Positions 36,553 to 39,494 of a stretch of 39,494 nucleotides of DNA are shown in pieces. Origin of the DNA: a virus; the IMG/VR virus record IMGVR_UViG_3300023442_000008, positions 1 through 39,494 of that record. One strand, written 5' to 3'. Both the position numbers and the translations under genes were made by a program. The stretch's first letter is position 1. Every line of letters starts with the position of its first letter. A model generated the notes under the pieces. The model did not search any database and had not been told where the DNA came from. It worked only from the letters and a program-made list of their open reading frames with translations.

Positions 36553-39494
36553 TCACGCCACTCCCAACACGTCGAGTTCGACGGTAGGTTTCTTTACTTG
36601 CTCGGTTTGCAGCTCTATAAGCTGTTGCAACCGTTGGTTTATGTTTTTCAGCTCATTCGTGCTTTGTTTGAGCAGCGCGGCACCTTCGGCGGCGGCAACG
36701 GCTTGGCCTGGTATTAGCGGTTGACCCGGGGCGACAGAACCGGGCAGCTGCGGACCCGGGGCGCCGGTATCGACGGGCCCTATGACGCCTTCCGGCTTCT
36801 TTTCGGGCCTGACTGGGAACGGCGGCACTTCCGGTATTTCTTCCGGCTCCACCGGTTTTAGCTTGACGCGCACAACCCGTTTTGCTTCGCGGAACTCTCG
36901 AAGTCTGGCTAGAGCTTCCGCCGTTCCGGCTTCGACCGCTTCAACGCCGCGCACGCTTAATTCAAGCGTATAGTCTTTGTTAAGCTGGTCTTCGAGTTCC
37001 TTAAGCGCCTTTTTGTATGTCTCTTGGCTTATGTAACCGGCTTTAAAGGCAGCCGCGAGTTTCTTTTGCTCTTCCCTGATCTTGTCCATTGGGTCCCTAA
37101 ACCGTTCCGTGACTCGTTGGGCGTACTTGAATAGGTCCACGTGTTTTTGCACGGCCGTTACATAGGCCACTTGCTCGGCGGTGGCGCCTTTCATATACAG
37201 CTTGTATTCGAGCAATTCGGTTTTGTTGAGCCCGAGCGTTTCATATTGCTCCCTGTAGGTTTCAAGCGTTCTTTCTATTTCCTCCCGGGCCCTTTCAGCC
37301 TCTTGGGCGGCTTTCTTTTGGGCCTCGGCCTCTTCAAGCTTCATACGGCGCCACTCCGCGGCGGCCTGCAGTTCTTTAAGTTTCTCCTCTGAAAGCCCCT
37401 GTAGCTTCAGCTTATATATTTCGGCCTCCTCGGCACTCATGCCAGCCGTTTCGGCTTCCAACTTCCATTTCTTTATCAGCTCGTCGGCTTGGATAATCAG
37501 GTCTTCGGCAACCTTTTCTGGTTTGACCTTTTCTAGAGCCTCGTCGACTTGCTCCAATTGTTGCTCAAGCACTTCGAGCCGCTTTTTGGCCTCGTCGAAT
37601 TCTTGCTGGGCTATGGCTCTGTCGGCCGTGAACCACCAGGACTTTTGCAGCCGCTCTTTAGCCGACCTAAACTGCGCCTCGACCCCGGCTATTTCTTTTG
37701 TCAGCATATCGCGCAGCTCTTTTAGCTCGCGCCGCCGTTTCGGTATGTCTTTGATTTCAATTATTTCCGAGAACTCCCTCCTAAACCGACGGTCCAACAC
37801 CTTAGATATTTCTTCAGTTAGCTCGGTACCGCGCTCGACTTCTCTGTTGTATTGCCTCCAGTATTTGACAAGTTTGTAGCCGAGGTAGCCAGCAACTAAA
37901 GCCAAAACTGCGGCCAAAGCGCCTAAAGCCACCGTAAGAGCGCCTGCGGCTCCGCCGGCGGCCACAAGACTGCTGACACTGGAGCCCAAAACGGTCTTTA
38001 AAGCCCCAAAGCCTCCAAGCAAGCCCAATATTTTAGCTGCCAACCCGGATATACCCGTACTGGCAGCCGCAGCCCCTACCGCCGTTTCGCCAGCCAAAGC
38101 GGCGCCGGCGGCGGTGGCCGTTTTTGCGACGCGCGCTTGGGCAGCAGCTAGAGCGTTTGTCGCTACAGCCGCCTGTGTGGTGGCCGCCGTATAAGCTTCC
38201 GTCGCAAACGTCGCTTGGGCTTCGGCTAGGGTTTCGGCTTTCGTGGCTGCGGTCGCTTGCACAGTAGCGGCTGCTTTGGCTTCCGTAGCTATGGCTGACG
38301 CGGTAATAGTCGCAGTATGGGTCGCCAAAGCGACAGTTTGTTTGCCGATGAGCGACAGAAGCCTGACGAAGCCCGCTATAGCATTTTTAACGGCAACGGC
38401 ACCAAGCCGGATAAAGCCCGCTATGACTGCTTTTAGGTTAATACCGAGTGCCTGGAAGCCGGCCGATATGGAGGCAATCTTAAACATAAAGCCTCCTAGG
38501 CCTCCTATAACGCTTCCGGCCACGGTTCCGAACCCAAGAAAAGCCGCTGCGGCCTTTTTGACCGGTTCGGGTAGTGTCTCGAAGTTTTCCATTAGTCTGA
38601 TCAAGAACTTAAGGAACTTCGAGACAACCGGAACGGCTTCCTGGCCTATTTGCCTCATCAAAATGTTGAAGTTGTCCGTAACCGTAGACCAAAGGCCTAA
38701 GAGCGAGCGCGATTGTCTTTCCGTCATGTTGTAAAACCGCTCGCCCTCTGAAGACAACATTTTAAGCGTGCCGCGCAAGTGCTCGAAGGTGACCTTACCT
38801 TCGGACATAAGTCGTTTGAACTCCGCCACCGAGACACCCATAAACTTGGCTATATCCTTTTCGGTGACGATCATGCGAGTGCTCAACTGGCGGAAGTCTT
38901 GCATCAAAAGACGACCGGCACCTCGGACTTGGTTGTAAATCAGTGCCAATAAACCGAAGTCTGTGCTGGTGGCGGCAGCCGCATTGCCGAGCATTTTGAG
39001 CGTTTTGATCAGCTCACGCCCGCGCTCACCGGCCTGCATCAATTGGCCGGCTGCCGCGAGAATCTGCGGCATTGTAAAGGGTGTCTCCGCAGCGTAGCGG
39101 GTTAGATCGGAAAGGGTTCTTCTAGCCTCTTCGGCCGAGCCGAGGAATGTCTCGAACGCTATGGTAGTTTGCTCGAAACGCCCGGCCGATTGAAGAGCCA
39201 TATAGCCTATACCGCCGAAGACGCCGGAAATAATGGCGCCGACAGCCATTAAATTGTTGCCTATGGTAGACAGCTTTTGGCTTAAATCCGTTGTTGCCTG
39301 GGAAGCGGTCAGAATCTGTTGTTTGGCCTTGCTGACGGCCCGGTTGAATGTTTCTTGCGATATGGCCCCGGCTTCGAGAAGCCTCTTGAGGTAGGCTACG
39401 CGTTCGTTATACCGTTCTGTCTCTGTCATAACGGAGCGGGTTATAGCCGCTCCTTCCCGCATAATCTTTTCGCGCTCGGCTTCGGCTTTGGCGA
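36553..39494 (-). CDS. Tape measure protein (partial, runs off the window)
   Basis: Sets tail length and helps DNA entry. At least 969 residues from the first in-window Met at 39462, but codons upstream (AKAEAEREKI) stay open to the edge, so the N-terminus is cut off. The N-terminal domain has the tape measure signature FEQTTIAFETFLGSAEEARRTLSDL and the FRQLSTRMIVTEKDIAKFMG region. Hydrophobic helices occur near residues 72-92, 310-335 and 505-535. An Ala/Thr-rich run and long Lys/Glu coiled coils follow. A motif near the start (LEAGAISQETFNRAV) recurs near the C-terminus (FKAGYISQETYKKAL). It is the most upstream late gene seen. Confidence 0.93.
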   Translation of the reverse strand, partial: AKAEAEREKIMREGAAITRSVMTETERYNERVAYLKRLLEAGAISQETFNRAVSKAKQQILTASQATTDLSQKLSTIGNNLMAVGAIISGVFGGIGYMALQSAGRFEQTTIAFETFLGSAEEARRTLSDLTRYAAETPFTMPQILAAAGQLMQAGERGRELIKTLKMLGNAAAATSTDFGLLALIYNQVRGAGRLLMQDFRQLSTRMIVTEKDIAKFMGVSVAEFKRLMSEGKVTFEHLRGTLKMLSSEGERFYNMTERQSRSLLGLWSTVTDNFNILMRQIGQEAVPVVSKFLKFLIRLMENFETLPEPVKKAAAAFLGFGTVAGSVIGGLGGFMFKIASISAGFQALGINLKAVIAGFIRLGAVAVKNAIAGFVRLLSLIGKQTVALATHTATITASAIATEAKAAATVQATAATKAETLAEAQATFATEAYTAATTQAAVATNALAAAQARVAKTATAAGAALAGETAVGAAAASTGISGLAAKILGLLGGFGALKTVLGSSVSSLVAAGGAAGALTVALGALAAVLALVAGYLGYKLVKYWRQYNREVERGTELTEEISKVLDRRFRREFSEIIEIKDIPKRRRELKELRDMLTKEIAGVEAQFRSAKERLQKSWWFTADRAIAQQEFDEAKKRLEVLEQQLEQVDEALEKVKPEKVAEDLIIQADELIKKWKLEAETAGMSAEEAEIYKLKLQGLSEEKLKELQAAAEWRRMKLEEAEAQKKAAQEAERAREEIERTLETYREQYETLGLNKTELLEYKLYMKGATAEQVAYVTAVQKHVDLFKYAQRVTERFRDPMDKIREEQKKLAAAFKAGYISQETYKKALKELEDQLNKDYTLELSVRGVEAVEAGTAEALARLREFREAKRVVRVKLKPVEPEEIPEVPPFPVRPEKKPEGVIGPVDTGAPGPQLPGSVAPGQPLIPGQAVAAAEGAALLKQSTNELKNINQRLQQLIELQTEQVKKPTVELDVLGVA

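Noticed and set aside
1-39494. Lysogeny module (integrase, repressor, att site at the tRNA)
   Set aside because: No recombinase or excisionase was found, and the tRNA is a complete phage gene rather than a duplicated 3' end.

Overview
The window is a 39.5 kb piece of a tailed double-stranded DNA bacteriophage (Caudoviricetes), probably from an uncultured virus. The evidence is a tape measure protein, tail and fibre proteins, both terminase subunits, and a phage replication and recombination set, in tightly packed, often overlapping genes with strong Shine-Dalgarno sequences. No integrase, excisionase, lysogeny repressor or clear lysin is visible. Portal, capsid, protease and tail-tube genes are absent, so the genome continues beyond the window: the tape measure gene runs off the right edge, and the terminase ends in an anomalous junction at the left edge. 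A CsrA homologue indicates a bacterial host, but the phylum cannot be read from the sequence.

Layout. (1) About 1-6,954, minus strand: small terminase subunit, Dam-type adenine methylase, a tail fibre and small structural proteins, a zinc ribbon and the large terminase subunit. The terminase stops matching its family at about base 181, where it meets, head to head, a fragment of a class I methyltransferase on the other strand. (2) 6,956-18,213, mostly minus: primase-helicase, family A DNA polymerase, tRNA(CAU), an acidic ssDNA-binding-like protein, CsrA, a Sak4-like ATPase, a Cas4/RecB-type nuclease, family 4 uracil-DNA glycosylase, a RuvC-like resolvase and a small AT-hook-like protein. One plus-strand winged-helix/HNH gene with its own promoter interrupts this block. 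(3) 18,370-25,509, plus strand: an early-type region starting from a divergent promoter, with a ParB-like protein, small zinc-ribbon and winged-helix proteins, a GC-rich 'moron' with its own promoter and terminator, and several unknown proteins. It ends at a strong terminator (about 25,534-25,568). (4) 25,562-39,494, minus strand: late region with the tape measure, tail proteins, a 1,019-residue protein built of four repeated modules, then a closely coupled cluster: phosphoribosyltransferase-HAD fusion, sulfotransferase, three glycosyltransferases and an FkbM methyltransferase.

How it fits together. The replication block can supply priming and unwinding, DNA synthesis, strand annealing, end resection, junction resolution and uracil removal. 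The late block makes the tail and, on the same strand without a visible break, a set of sugar-modifying enzymes. The simplest inference is decoration of a virion protein or of the host surface. The most unusual items are this modification cluster with its PRTase-HAD fusion and duplicated Cys-rich module, a predicted three-way-junction RNA in the replication operon, a ten-base leader motif (GGAGGCACAG) at five start sites in a phage that carries csrA, the compositionally foreign moron, and the terminase/methyltransferase junction.
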